A stretch of 64,000 nucleotides of DNA from Novacetimonas pomaceti (GCF_003207955.1 NZ_NOXG01000002.1:124001-188000); one strand, 5' to 3'; shown: positions 25,362 to 34,110, counted from the first letter of the stretch. Numbers and translations are program-made. The notes: generated from the sequence alone by a model not told the origin.

Positions 25362-26272
25362 GCGCGGCCGGGATCGATGCCTTTCTTGAAATGCTTGCGG
25401 CCGAACGTGGGGCCGCGCTCAATACGCTGAAGGCCTATCGCCGCGACCTCGATGACCTGGCGGCGGCCCTTGCGCATCAGGGCACGACGCTGGCGCAGGC
25501 ATCGCCCGGACAGCTGGGCGGTTATCTGGCGGATCTGGCGCGCACGGGGCTGTCGGCCCGCACCCAGGCGCGGCGCCTGTCATGCATGCGGCAGTATTAC
25601 CTGTTCCTTGCGCGCGAGGGCAGGCGTCCCGACAATCCCGCCAGCATGCTGGAGGCCCCGCGCCAGACGGCGGCGCTGCCCCGCTTCCTGTCGGAAGGCG
25701 ATGTCGAATCCCTTCTGGCCGCCTGCGTGGCGCGCGCCGATGCGGGACAGCAGGAGACGCGGCGCATGCTGGTCGCGCGGACCGCGCTGGAAATCCTCTA
25801 TGCCTCGGGGTTGCGCATTTCGGAACTGCTGTCGCTGCCGCGCGCGGCGCTGCAACGGGCGGGGGGAATGCTGGTGGTGCGGGGCAAGGGCGGGCGCGAA
25901 CGCATGGTCCCCCTGTCGTCGCGGGCGCGCGACGCGGCGGACGACCTGATGCGCATGGACCGTCCCCTGTCCAGCCCGTTCCTGTTTCCCGGCCGCAATC
26001 CGCAGCGCGCGATGACGCGGCAGGGATTCGACCGCATCCTGCATGACGTGGCGCTGAAGGCCGGGCTGGACCCGCAGAGCCTGTCGCCGCACGTGCTGCG
26101 TCATTCCTTCGCCACGCACCTGCTGTCGCACGGGGCCGACCTGCGCGCGCTGCAGATGCTGCTGGGACATGCCGACATCGCCACGACCCAGATTTACACC
26201 CATGTCCTGACGGAACGGCTGCAGCAGGCGTTGCGGCAGCATCATCCCCTGTCGGAGCACGCCGTTGGCTGA
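25358..26272 (+). CDS. xerD: Site-specific tyrosine recombinase XerD
   Basis: Together with XerC it resolves chromosome dimers at dif during division. The 304 residues comprise an N-terminal SAM-like core-binding domain (FLEMLAAERGAALNTLKAYRRDL) and a catalytic domain. Catalytic residues are visible: Arg in YASGLRISELL, Lys in VRGKGGRERMVP, His-x-x-Arg in HVLRHSFATHLLSHG, and His plus nucleophile Tyr in LLGHADIATTQIYTHV. Length and motifs fit XerD rather than a phage integrase. The start overlaps the preceding small gene by 4 nt. accA follows 95 bp downstream on the same strand. Confidence 0.93.
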   Translation: MSAAGIDAFLEMLAAERGAALNTLKAYRRDLDDLAAALAHQGTTLAQASPGQLGGYLADLARTGLSARTQARRLSCMRQYYLFLAREGRRPDNPASMLEAPRQTAALPRFLSEGDVESLLAACVARADAGQQETRRMLVARTALEILYASGLRISELLSLPRAALQRAGGMLVVRGKGGRERMVPLSSRARDAADDLMRMDRPLSSPFLFPGRNPQRAMTRQGFDRILHDVALKAGLDPQSLSPHVLRHSFATHLLSHGADLRALQMLLGHADIATTQIYTHVLTERLQQALRQHHPLSEHAVG

Positions 26273-26367
26273 GGTATGCGGGGGGGGATGGGCAAAAAAT
26301 GCCATGGCCGTGAAAAATCGCGACGGAATGTGTTTGGCTGTGTGACGGGCTGTGCTATCGGCAGGCC

Positions 26368-27324
26368 ATGCGCCAGTTTCTAGATTTCGAAAAGCCCGTC
26401 GCCGAGCTTGAAAACAAGATCGACGAACTTCGCAAGATGTCCGGTCCCGACGGCATTAACATCGCCGAGGAGATCGCGCGCCTGAATGAAAAGGCCGACC
26501 GCCAGCTGCGCGCGGCCTATGCCAAGCTGACGCCATGGCAGAAAGTACAGGTCGCACGTCATGCGCAGCGTCCGCACACGATCGATTACATCGCCGGGCT
26601 GATCGGCGAATTCACGCCATTGGCGGGGGACCGTCTGTTTGGCGAGGACAAGGCCATCATCGGCGGGCTGGGGCGTTTCGGCGGTCAGCCCGTGGTCGTG
26701 ATCGGGACGGAGCGCGGGGCGGAAATCGAAACCCGGCTGCACCATAATTTCGGCATGGCCCGGCCCGAAGGCTATCGTAAGGCGCAGCGCCTGATGAAGC
26801 TGGCGGGACAGTTCGGCCTGCCGATCCTGACTTTCATCGACACGTCGGGCGCATGGCCCGGCATCGATGCCGAGGCACGGGGACAGGCCGAAGCCATCGC
26901 GCGTTCCATCGATACCTGCCTGTCCGCGCCGGTGCCGGTCATCGCCACGGTTATCGGCGAAGGGGGATCCGGCGGCGCGGTGGCGCTGGGTGCCGGCGAC
27001 CGCGTGATGATGCTGGAACATGCGATCTATTCCGTCATTTCGCCCGAAGCCTGCGCGTCGATCCTGTGGCGCGATCCCAAGCAGGCCAGCACGGCGGCGG
27101 ATGCACTCAAGCTTACGGCGCAGGACCTGCTGCAGCTTGAACTGATCGACCGCATCATTCCCGAACCGCTGGGTGGCGCACAGCGCGATCCCAAGGCGAC
27201 GATCCGCGCGGTGGGTGATGCCATCGCCGCCGAACTTCCGGGCCTGCTGGCCAAGGACGCCACGTTGCTCAAGGCGCAGCGGCGGGAAAAATTCCTTGCC
27301 ATGGGGCGCGAGAAACTCGCCTGA
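26368..27324 (+). CDS. accA: Acetyl-CoA carboxylase carboxyltransferase subunit alpha
   Basis: Alpha subunit of the carboxyltransferase that makes malonyl-CoA, the committed step in fatty acid synthesis; it works with AccD. The protein is 318 residues, essentially the E. coli length (319). It begins FLDFEKPVAELENKIDELR and carries LPILTFIDTSGAWPGIDAEARGQAEAIA, VIGEGGSGGAVALGAGDRVMMLEHAIYSVISPEACASILWRD and the C-terminal LAKDATLLKAQRREKFLAMG. A run of eight Gs lies about 80 bp upstream. It ends before a simple hairpin and then Y-shaped repeat copy 3. Confidence 0.97.
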   Translation: MRQFLDFEKPVAELENKIDELRKMSGPDGINIAEEIARLNEKADRQLRAAYAKLTPWQKVQVARHAQRPHTIDYIAGLIGEFTPLAGDRLFGEDKAIIGGLGRFGGQPVVVIGTERGAEIETRLHHNFGMARPEGYRKAQRLMKLAGQFGLPILTFIDTSGAWPGIDAEARGQAEAIARSIDTCLSAPVPVIATVIGEGGSGGAVALGAGDRVMMLEHAIYSVISPEACASILWRDPKQASTAADALKLTAQDLLQLELIDRIIPEPLGGAQRDPKATIRAVGDAIAAELPGLLAKDATLLKAQRREKFLAMGREKLA

Positions 27325-27431
27325 AGGAAAAAGGGAACAGACAGTCCTTTCCTGCGGGTGGGGGTGTCTGTTCCGGGAAACCGGATTGTTTCAGCGCCTG
27401 CCAGTGAACTTTGAAATCCGGTTTTTTCTGG

Positions 27432-27451
27432 AGGTTGCCTGAAGGCAACCT
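27432..27451 (+). terminator. Hairpin after accA
   Basis: AGGTTGCC-TGAA-GGCAACCT, an 8-bp stem with a tetraloop about 110 nt after accA. No T-run follows, so termination is more likely at the adjacent Y-shaped element. Confidence 0.45.
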
Positions 27452-27466
27452 GCGGATGGAAAATAT

Positions 27467-27548
27467 CAGAAGTTTTTGGGTGCCGCCTTTTTTCAAAAAG
27501 GCGGTGTTCTTCGAAGCTTTTTGAAAAATGCTTCACCAAAAACTTCTG
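27467..27548. repeat. Y-shaped palindromic intergenic element, copy 3 (most complete)
   Basis: The outer stem CAGAAGTTTTTGG[G]TG / CACCAAAAACTTCTG is nearly perfect. Inside are hairpin CCGCCTTTTTT/AAAAAGGCGG (27484-27504) and hairpin GAAGCTTTTT/AAAAATGCTTC (27513-27534). It lies between convergent accA and the cinA-like gene, in the same orientation as copy 1. Confidence 0.87.
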
Positions 27549-27566
27549 ATGGTCTGAAGCTGTCTT

Positions 27567-28328
27567 TCAGGCCTTGTGCGCGGGTTCGCCCTCTATGGGG
27601 GTGAAGCCCAGCTTTTCGATCATCTGCCTGATATCCTGCGCGACCTGCGCCACTTCGTCCGCATCCAGCCCCTTGCTGACCAGCGCCACGCCGCCATGCC
27701 CGTCATGGTCGTGGAAAGGATAGGAACCGATATCGACATCGGGATGCCGGTCCTGGATCTTTTCCAGCTTTTCCGCCAGCCCCCCTTCATACAGGCCGAA
27801 TGCGTGCCAGCTACGTGACGTCACCGGCTTGCCACAACGCAGGGTGGGGGCGATTTCCTCGAACATCGCGCGCATGATGCGCGGCACGCCCGCCATGACA
27901 TGCACGTTGCCCATGGTAAAGCCGGGGGCGATGGAAACGGGGTTGCGGATGGGCGTCGCCCCCACCGGCAGGGTCGCCATGCGCTGGCGCGCGGCATTGA
28001 ACTCCCCGGGGGCGAAATGCTTCTCCAGAAGCTCGAACGTTTCCGGATGTGGCGCCCATGGCACGCCAAAGGCATCGGCCACGCACGATGATGTTATGTC
28101 GTCATGCGTCGGGCCGATTCCCCCGGTGGTAAAGACATGGTCATAGGCGGCGCGGGCTTCGGTCACCGCGCTTACGATCACCGGGCGGATGTCGGGAATG
28201 ATCCTGACTTCCCGCAGGGAAATGCCCATTTCCGCCAGACGGCGGGCAATATACTGCACGTTTACGTCCTGTGTCCGGCCGGACAGGATCTCGTTACCGA
28301 TAACCAGGATACAGGCAGTCGGATTCAT
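27567..28328 (-). CDS. CinA-type molybdopterin-binding (MoCF) domain protein
   Basis: A 253-residue protein containing only the N-terminal MoaB/Mog-like domain of competence/damage-inducible CinA. It begins ACILVIGNEILSGRTQDVNVQYIARRL and has the binding motif VFTTGGIGPTHDDITSSCVADAFG, followed by the typical GNVHVMAGVPRIMRAMFEEI. The C-terminal nicotinamide-nucleotide amidase domain of full-length CinA is absent, as is usual for the short alphaproteobacterial form. This branch may act on pyridine-nucleotide by-products such as ADP-ribose, but that is a family-level inference. It is monocistronic, with its 3' end facing accA. Confidence 0.88.
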   Translation of the reverse strand: MNPTACILVIGNEILSGRTQDVNVQYIARRLAEMGISLREVRIIPDIRPVIVSAVTEARAAYDHVFTTGGIGPTHDDITSSCVADAFGVPWAPHPETFELLEKHFAPGEFNAARQRMATLPVGATPIRNPVSIAPGFTMGNVHVMAGVPRIMRAMFEEIAPTLRCGKPVTSRSWHAFGLYEGGLAEKLEKIQDRHPDVDIGSYPFHDHDGHGGVALVSKGLDADEVAQVAQDIRQMIEKLGFTPIEGEPAHKA

Positions 28329-28516
28329 GGGGCGTCATCCATCAGGTCTGGAAATGAAAAAGACAGGCCGCAGCCTAGCAGCAGAGCAGGGCGGAAGTCT
28401 CGCCCATGGCGGCGCGGGACCCCCATCCGGCATGCGGGGGCGGCCCGTCGGGGTGCGGGATGTCCCGCTTTTGGGATAGAGTCCCCCCATCAGCCATATC
28501 CGCAAAGGAAAACCGC

Positions 28517-29446
28517 ATGGATACGACGACACCAGCGCCACGGTGCGTATGGGACCTTAAGGCGCAACTGGGTGAAGGCCCCGTCTGGGCGGCGGCGGAA
28601 CAGGCGCTCTATTTCGTGGATATCGTTGGCTCGGCCATTCATCGCTATGTTCCCGAAACGGGGGAAACGAAATCATGGGCGGCCCCGCGTCCGCCCGGCT
28701 TTCTGGTGCCGGTTGCAGACGGCACGTTCATGTGCGGGCTGAAGGACGGCCTGCATGGGTTCGATCCCGCCACCGGGCAGTTCACCGCGCAGGCGGTCGT
28801 CGAACCCGACCGTCCCGGCAACCGCATCAATGACGGTTATGTCGATCCACGGGGGCGGCTGTGGTTCGGTACCATGGATGATGGGGAGACCACGCCATCG
28901 GGTGCGCTGTATTCCGTAACGCGCGCGGCGGATGGCGCGTTGCGCATCGTCCGTCATGACGAGGGATACGTGGTTACCAACGGTCCCGCGCTCTCCCCCG
29001 ATGGGCGGACGCTGTATCACAATGATTCGCATCGGCAGAGCATTTATGCGTTCGATGTGCATGATGACGGCACCCTGAAGAACCGACGCGTCTTTGCCCG
29101 CCTTGCGGAGGGATATCCCGATGGCGTCGTGGTCGACAGCGCGGGGTGCCTGTGGGTTGGCGTATGGGGGGGCAGCAGGATCGAGCGGTTCGCCCCCGAT
29201 GCGCAACGCCTGGCCCCGGTACCGGTGCCCGCGCGCAACGTGACCAAAATCGCCTTTGGCGGCCCGGATTACCGCACCGTGTTCGTGACCACCGCGCGCA
29301 AGGGACTGACGCCCGAAATCCTGGCGGAGCAGCCCCTGACGGGCGGCCTGTTCACGTTCCATGTCGATGTGCCCGGCCAGGCGCAGGCATGCTTTCCCGC
29401 GCGGGAAGTGCGTGAACTTGGCAGGGAGATGAATACCCGGTCTTGA
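28517..29446 (+). CDS. SMP-30/gluconolactonase family protein
   Basis: A 309-residue six-bladed beta-propeller lactonase that opens sugar lactones to sugar acids. Metal ligands typical of the family are visible in the N-terminal LGEGPVW (Glu), RINDGYVDPRGRLWFGTMDD (Asn), YHNDSHRQSIYAFD and YPDGVVVDSAGCLWVGVWGG (Asp). There is no signal peptide, so it is cytoplasmic. ATG 28517 has AAAGGAAA just upstream. Acetic acid bacteria oxidise sugars incompletely to lactones, so a lactonase fits this lifestyle; the exact sugar cannot be read from sequence. It is divergent from the cinA-like gene. Confidence 0.9.
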   Translation: MDTTTPAPRCVWDLKAQLGEGPVWAAAEQALYFVDIVGSAIHRYVPETGETKSWAAPRPPGFLVPVADGTFMCGLKDGLHGFDPATGQFTAQAVVEPDRPGNRINDGYVDPRGRLWFGTMDDGETTPSGALYSVTRAADGALRIVRHDEGYVVTNGPALSPDGRTLYHNDSHRQSIYAFDVHDDGTLKNRRVFARLAEGYPDGVVVDSAGCLWVGVWGGSRIERFAPDAQRLAPVPVPARNVTKIAFGGPDYRTVFVTTARKGLTPEILAEQPLTGGLFTFHVDVPGQAQACFPAREVRELGREMNTRS

Positions 29447-29487
29447 GGTCGGGTCCATGGGGAAACCGGCCCTGTCGCGGGGTCGGT

Positions 29488-30504
29488 TCAGATCAGGTCG
29501 CGCAGCAGCGGCACCAGCGGCCTGTCGGCGTCCGGCATGGCATATTCATGCAGCCGGTTCGCCGCGACCCATTCCAGGGTCTGCCCCTCACGCGGGGTCG
29601 GGGTGTTTTTCCACCGATGACAGACATATAGCGGCATCAGAAGGTGGAAATGCCCATAATCGTGGGAGACGAAGGTAAACGGCGCCAGACAGGAACGCGC
29701 GACGTCAATGCCAAGCTCCTCGTCCAGTTCGCGGATCAGGGCTGCTTCCGGCGTTTCGCCGGGTTCGACCTTGCCGCCCGGAAATTCCCATAGCCCCGCC
29801 ATGGGTTTGCCTTCGGGGCGGCGGGCCAGCAGGATGCGGCCATCCGTGTCGATCAGCGCGACGGCGGCGACCAGCACGCTTTTCTTCTGGCGGGGAAGGT
29901 CGCTTTCCTCCCCCGGCGCGGGGGCGCCCGTGCCGGACAGGTCGGCATGCCGTGCCTCGAAGCACAGGACGGGATATTCCCCCCCGCGGGAGACGAATTC
30001 CTGATGGCCGGTCCCCACCTCCCGAAAGCCGATGCGGCGCAGCACGGCGATGGAGGCATGGTTGTCATGGGCGGCCGACGCCGTCAGCCGTTCAATCGGC
30101 AGGTTGGCCATGGCCCACCGCGCCAGCCGCCCCGCCGCGGTGGTGGCGACCTTGCGGTTCCAGTGTGTCCGCGCCACCCAGTATCCCAGCGTTCCCGTCC
30201 GGCCCGCGCGGTCGATGCGCAGCCCGATGCAGCCGATCAGCTCATCCGGGCTTGCCGCCTGCGGACAGGTGATGGCGAAGTGATAGGCATCGCCATTGCG
30301 CGACTGTTCGATGGTGGAGGCGATCCATTCATCCGTCAGTCCGCGCGGATAGGGAAACGGCACGCGGCTGAGCATGCGCACCACGCTCCAGTCATTGATC
30401 AGGCGATGCATGACGGGCGCATCGCTGGCCCGGACCTCACGCAGGCGGTACTCGCCCGCCTCCAGCGCCGTGCCTGAAAACCGTGACTGTCCGCCGGTTG
30501 TCAT
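29488..30504 (-). CDS. GNAT acetyltransferase - Nudix hydrolase (MutT-like) fusion
   Basis: A 338-residue two-domain protein. Residues 18-185 form a GNAT N-acetyltransferase of the RimJ/RimL type (YRLREVRASDAPVMHRLIN, GTLGYWVARTHWNRKVATTA, NHASIAVLRRIGFREVG). Residues 208-338 are a Nudix domain with an intact box (Gly244, Glu250, Arg258-Glu259, Glu262-Glu263, Gly265) in FPGGKVEPGETPEAALIREL. The start VAAVALIDTDGRILLARRPEGKPMAGLWEF is typical of MutT 8-oxo-dGTP hydrolases. It would combine acyl transfer with nucleotide sanitising or an unknown nucleotide substrate. Its ATG overlaps the stop codon of the upstream Rieske gene (ATGA), indicating coupling. Confidence 0.9.
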   Translation of the reverse strand: MTTGGQSRFSGTALEAGEYRLREVRASDAPVMHRLINDWSVVRMLSRVPFPYPRGLTDEWIASTIEQSRNGDAYHFAITCPQAASPDELIGCIGLRIDRAGRTGTLGYWVARTHWNRKVATTAAGRLARWAMANLPIERLTASAAHDNHASIAVLRRIGFREVGTGHQEFVSRGGEYPVLCFEARHADLSGTGAPAPGEESDLPRQKKSVLVAAVALIDTDGRILLARRPEGKPMAGLWEFPGGKVEPGETPEAALIRELDEELGIDVARSCLAPFTFVSHDYGHFHLLMPLYVCHRWKNTPTPREGQTLEWVAANRLHEYAMPDADRPLVPLLRDLI

Positions 30505-31646
30505 ATGCCTGCCTGTTCGGGGACATCGGCGGGGATGTCATCGGCCACGGTGGCGTCCACGGGGGTGTCGTAGCTGGCCGGCAGCCCGCATTCCGCCAGC
30601 AGTTCGCGCAGGTTGCAGATCACGGGAAAAATTTCCTGGTTGCGATCGCCGTTCTGCTCGTTCCAGGCTTCCTGTTCCATTTCCACGATTTCGCGGTCCT
30701 CGCGGAAAATCCGCTCGGTAAAGGCGGTCAGGAAGGGCCAGGCCAGATCCAGCAGGCCCGGTATGCCCGGACGCTTGATCGACAGCAGGCCAAAGACCCG
30801 GTTCGTCAGCTGTTTCGCGTCCTGCGGGACATAGGAAATCCACAGGTCCATGACCGGGTCGTTGTCGCCGGTGCGAATCGACAGCGTCTGGTGGGGATAG
30901 ACGGTGCGGATCGTCATGACGTCGCGATGGGCATATTTTTCGCTGTTGTCGCGCTTCTGCCCGAAAATCAGCGCCTCGCCGATCGGCTGCTTGCCACCGG
31001 TGCGGGCAAAGCTGTAGCGCGCCTCCACCATGTTGGGCGTGCGTTCCTGACCCAGGAAGCGTGGCTTCATCTCGCCCATCTGCTTCATGTGCATGAACTG
31101 GTGGTTCATATCCATCAGGTTCTCATGCATGAAACTGTAATGGCACTTGATGGTGCGGCCAAAGCGGCGCGTCTTGTAGGCGGGGTTCGCCACCTGCGCC
31201 AGCGCGGGCAGGGGCTGTGCCCCGGCCTTTTCGGGGTCTCCGGGGAAGATGAAGATCAGGCCGTCCTGTTCACGGCATGGATAGGTGCGCACGCCGTTGG
31301 GCAGCTTGCCCTTGCCCAGATAGGGCACGTCGATGCAGCGGCCCGACCGGCCATAGGCCCAGCCGTGATAGCAGCATTGCACCGAGTCGCCCTTGACTGT
31401 TCCCTTGCTCAGGGGCACCTGCCGGTGGGCGCAGCGGTCTTCCAGCGCAAAGACGCTTCCTCCCTCGCGCGGGCGCACCAGCGCGATCGGCAGCCCGGCG
31501 TAACGCGTTCCGATTGTTTTCCCGGGGCGCAGTTCACGTGACCATGCAACGGGATACCAGTTGTCAGGGTGCGCATGGATGCGACGCAGGTCACGTCGGC
31601 CTGTGGTCACGGGCGGCACGCTGTCTGACGAAAGCAATTTGTCCAT
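30501..31646 (-). CDS. Rieske [2Fe-2S] ring-hydroxylating-type oxygenase, alpha subunit
   Basis: A 381-residue Rieske non-haem iron oxygenase. The cluster ligands are Cys72-x-His74 and Cys91-x2-His94 (DRCAHRQVPLSKG, CCYHGWAYG), and a C-terminal domain of the vanillate O-demethylase-like type follows. The iron-site helix region includes NLMDMNHQFMHMKQMG, where candidate His ligands sit. The substrate is unknown, and no ferredoxin or reductase gene is adjacent, so electrons must come from an unlinked partner. ATG 31646 is chosen because the upstream extension is low quality; AGAGAG precedes it. It is translationally coupled to the GNAT-Nudix gene downstream. Confidence 0.88.
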   Translation of the reverse strand: MDKLLSSDSVPPVTTGRRDLRRIHAHPDNWYPVAWSRELRPGKTIGTRYAGLPIALVRPREGGSVFALEDRCAHRQVPLSKGTVKGDSVQCCYHGWAYGRSGRCIDVPYLGKGKLPNGVRTYPCREQDGLIFIFPGDPEKAGAQPLPALAQVANPAYKTRRFGRTIKCHYSFMHENLMDMNHQFMHMKQMGEMKPRFLGQERTPNMVEARYSFARTGGKQPIGEALIFGQKRDNSEKYAHRDVMTIRTVYPHQTLSIRTGDNDPVMDLWISYVPQDAKQLTNRVFGLLSIKRPGIPGLLDLAWPFLTAFTERIFREDREIVEMEQEAWNEQNGDRNQEIFPVICNLRELLAECGLPASYDTPVDATVADDIPADVPEQAGI

Positions 31647-31919
31647 TGTCTCTCTTGGTTTTGAAGATGGCCGTGGCGATCGGACGTGCCAGGGATCACA
31701 TGGTGTGGCGTTGCGTCTGTCGAATGCGCGGGCGGGATGATGGCCCAACGGTATATAAGGATCTTTTTCGCGGGAAGCATGAATGGTTCCGCGCAATCAT
31801 ACTTTGTCACATCTCCCCTGTCCCTGTCGTGTGGCAACGACATCCGCCCGGCAGGGGCGTCCTGACCCCTGCCAGCGCGTCATTATGCATCATCGCCGCG
31901 ATGTGAACCATGTGATGGA

Positions 31920-32792
31920 TCATTCCCGCGCGGAAAGTTCTGCCGTAAGATCCTCGATGAACTGGAATGCCACGCGGCCCGAACGTCCGCCCCGCGCCAG
32001 AGACCATGCGTTGGCCCGGCGCACCAGTTCCGCGTCATCGATTTGCAGGTGACGTTCGCGGGCGTATCCGCGCACCATGTCCATGAAGGTATCCTGCGCG
32101 CAGTTGTGGAAACCGATCCACAGCCCGAAGCGGTCGGAGAGGGAGACCTTCTCCTCCGTCGCCTCGGCGGTGTTGATGGCGGTCGAACTCTCGTTCTCGA
32201 TCATCTCGCGCGGCATCAGGTGACGGCGGTTCGACGTGGCATAGAACAGCACGTTTTCCGGACGTCCGGCAATGCCGCCATCAAGAACGGACTTCAGCGC
32301 CTTGTAATCCGCGTCCTCCCGCTCGAACGACAGGTCGTCGCAAAAGACGATGAAGCGGCGCGTGTTGTCACGCAGCAGGACAAGGAGCTCCGGCAGCGTG
32401 GCAAGGTCCTCGCGCTGGATTTCCACCAGCGCCAGCCGGCCGCTGCCCGGTGCCGCGGGCTTTCCGTCCACAAGGTTCGCCTGCGCGTGCGCCGCCTTGA
32501 CCAGCGACGACTTGCCCATCCCGCGCGCGCCCCACAGCATGGCGTTGTTGGCGGGCAACCCTTTGGCGAAGTGCAGCGTATTGTCCAAAAGCAGGTTACG
32601 CTGGCGTTCCACACCGCGCAGCAGGCCGATATCGACATGCGCCACCTGCGTCACGGGTGACAGCCGCCCCAGCGACGGGTGCCAGATGAAGGCATCGGCG
32701 GCCTCAAGCCCCTTCAGGCTGGGGGCGGGCGGGGACAGGCGCTCCAGCGCGGAGGCAATGCGTTCGAGAACTGGGAGCAGATTGGAATCCAT
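31920..32792 (-). CDS. DUF815-family AAA ATP-binding protein
   Basis: A 290-residue AAA-type ATPase of the DUF815 family. Walker A appears as MLWGARGMGKSSLVKA and Walker B as FIVFCDDLSFE. Sensor-type segments are NVLFYATSNRRHLMP and the C-terminal ARGGRSGRVAFQFIEDL. The N-terminal 50 residues are a helical region linked by a Pro-rich stretch. ATG 32792 is chosen as the first Met with plausible protein sequence after it. The function is unknown. It is divergent from yajC, with about 170 bp between them, an arrangement also known near the Sec accessory genes in other Alphaproteobacteria (from memory). Confidence 0.85.
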   Translation of the reverse strand: MDSNLLPVLERIASALERLSPPAPSLKGLEAADAFIWHPSLGRLSPVTQVAHVDIGLLRGVERQRNLLLDNTLHFAKGLPANNAMLWGARGMGKSSLVKAAHAQANLVDGKPAAPGSGRLALVEIQREDLATLPELLVLLRDNTRRFIVFCDDLSFEREDADYKALKSVLDGGIAGRPENVLFYATSNRRHLMPREMIENESSTAINTAEATEEKVSLSDRFGLWIGFHNCAQDTFMDMVRGYARERHLQIDDAELVRRANAWSLARGGRSGRVAFQFIEDLTAELSARE

Positions 32793-32965
32793 CGTCGATC
32801 CTGATTCATGGACATGAAGGCGACAGCGTAAGCTGACTGATATCCGGAGCGCGTCGGACCATGTTGAATGGCGAACTGACGCCTTGACGGGAAACAGGCG
32901 AAAACTATGGTCCGCATCGCAACCCTGCAACCCGTTCAAACCCGTATCATGCCGGAAACCTGCCG

Positions 32966-33346
32966 ATGAGTTCTCTTTTTGATAATTTCCTGACCACACC
33001 GGCCTATGCCCAGTCCGCTGGTGGCGGTGGATTCAGCGCCGAGGGCCTGGTGTCCATCCTGCCTTATGTGGCCATGTTCGGGATTTTCTACTTCCTGCTG
33101 ATCCGCCCGCAGCAGCTCAAGCAGAAGCAGCTGCGCAGCCAGCTTTCCTCCCTGCGCCGGGGGGATCGTGTGCTGACCGGGGGCGGTATCGTCGCGGTCG
33201 TCCAGAAAGTGGCCGAGGGATCGAACGAGGTCGAGGTCGAAATCGCCCCCAATGTGCGCGTGACCGTCCTGCGCGATACCATCACCAGCGTCATCACCAG
33301 CGTCGCCAAGCCCGCCAATGACGTGACGCCGCCCGCCAAGGGCTGA
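32966..33346 (+). CDS. yajC: Preprotein translocase accessory subunit YajC
   Basis: A 126-residue single-pass inner-membrane protein that associates with SecDF. A short N-terminal segment precedes the membrane helix (LVSILPYVAMFGIFYFLLIRPQQLKQKQL), then the conserved soluble domain (LRRGDRVLTGGGIVAVVQKV, VEVEIAPNVRVTVLRDTI). In most Alphaproteobacteria secD and secF follow directly; here the next gene is a convergent lysE-type exporter gene, so secDF must be elsewhere. Confidence 0.96.
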   Translation: MSSLFDNFLTTPAYAQSAGGGGFSAEGLVSILPYVAMFGIFYFLLIRPQQLKQKQLRSQLSSLRRGDRVLTGGGIVAVVQKVAEGSNEVEVEIAPNVRVTVLRDTITSVITSVAKPANDVTPPAKG

Positions 33347-33381
33347 CGCCACGCGGCTGGAAGCCGGAAGGATCGGGGGGA

Positions 33382-34023
33382 TCAGGCGCGCGCGCGCAGC
33401 AGGATCGCGCCGAAACCGATGAAAATCCCCCCGGTCAGGCGGTTGAAGGTCCGTTTCAGCGCCGGTCGCGCCAGATAGGTCGCCATCTTGCGGCCGCCCA
33501 CCGCATAGACCATGTACCATGCCGTCTCGATGGTCGCGAACGTTATGACAAGTATGGAAAACTGCGGCAGGCGCGGGGCCGCGGGGTTGATGAACTGCGG
33601 AAAGAACGCCGCCGCGAACAGCAGCAGCTTCGGGTTGCTGATCGCCACCAGGAAGCCGCCGCGAAACAGCGCGAACGCGGTGCCCGACCCGACGTCCGGC
33701 ACCGCGTCGAGTGCCCCCTGCGCCGGGTTGTCGGACCCGTCATGCGCCCGCCATGCCCTGATCCCGAGATAGACGAGATAGCACGCCCCCACCACGCGCA
33801 GGGCGCCAAACAGCCGGGGTGAGGCCGCCAGCGCGGCGCTCAGCCCCGCCACGGACGCGCCCAGCGCCACCAGCAGCGCCAGCAGGCAGCCCGCCATCGT
33901 CGCGGTCGTGCGCCGCACGCCGAAATAGACGCTGCGTGTCAGGACATGGAGCATGTTGGGACCGGGAATGGCGCAGAGAAGAAAGACGGCGACGGAAAAC
34001 AGCCACCATGAATGAAGGGTCAT
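33382..34023 (-). CDS. LysE/RhtB-family amino acid exporter
   Basis: A 213-residue inner-membrane exporter with about six helices. It starts LHSWWLFSVAVFLLCAIPGPNMLHVLTRSV, matching the LysE/RhtB signature of a first helix followed by PGP. Internal segments MAGCLLALLVALGASVAGLSAAL and FRGGFLVAISNPKLLLFAAAFFPQF also match the family. Its substrate is probably an amino acid or related metabolite, not predictable further. ATG 34023 has CAGGA about 8 nt upstream, better than ATG 34038. It lies downstream of sodB on the same strand, separated by the sodB terminator. Confidence 0.9.
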   Translation of the reverse strand: MTLHSWWLFSVAVFLLCAIPGPNMLHVLTRSVYFGVRRTTATMAGCLLALLVALGASVAGLSAALAASPRLFGALRVVGACYLVYLGIRAWRAHDGSDNPAQGALDAVPDVGSGTAFALFRGGFLVAISNPKLLLFAAAFFPQFINPAAPRLPQFSILVITFATIETAWYMVYAVGGRKMATYLARPALKRTFNRLTGGIFIGFGAILLRARA

Positions 34024-34081
34024 CGCGGAATCCTGCATGCCTTTGTCATGCCCCGTCTGGATGCGGGGGAAGGGGGAAACA

Positions 34082-34110
34082 AAAAACCCGGCCGCGCTTG
34101 CGACCGGGCT
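34082..34110 (-). terminator. Intrinsic terminator of sodB
   Basis: On the minus strand CCCGGTCGC-AAGC-GCGGCCGGG followed by TTTTTTG, starting about 45 nt past the sodB stop codon. Confidence 0.9.

Noticed and set aside
25358..26272. XerD-like gene as a marker of an integrated element
   Set aside because: Length, motifs and the core neighbours (accA, aroKB) fit the housekeeping XerD; no attachment-site duplication or cargo genes are next to it.
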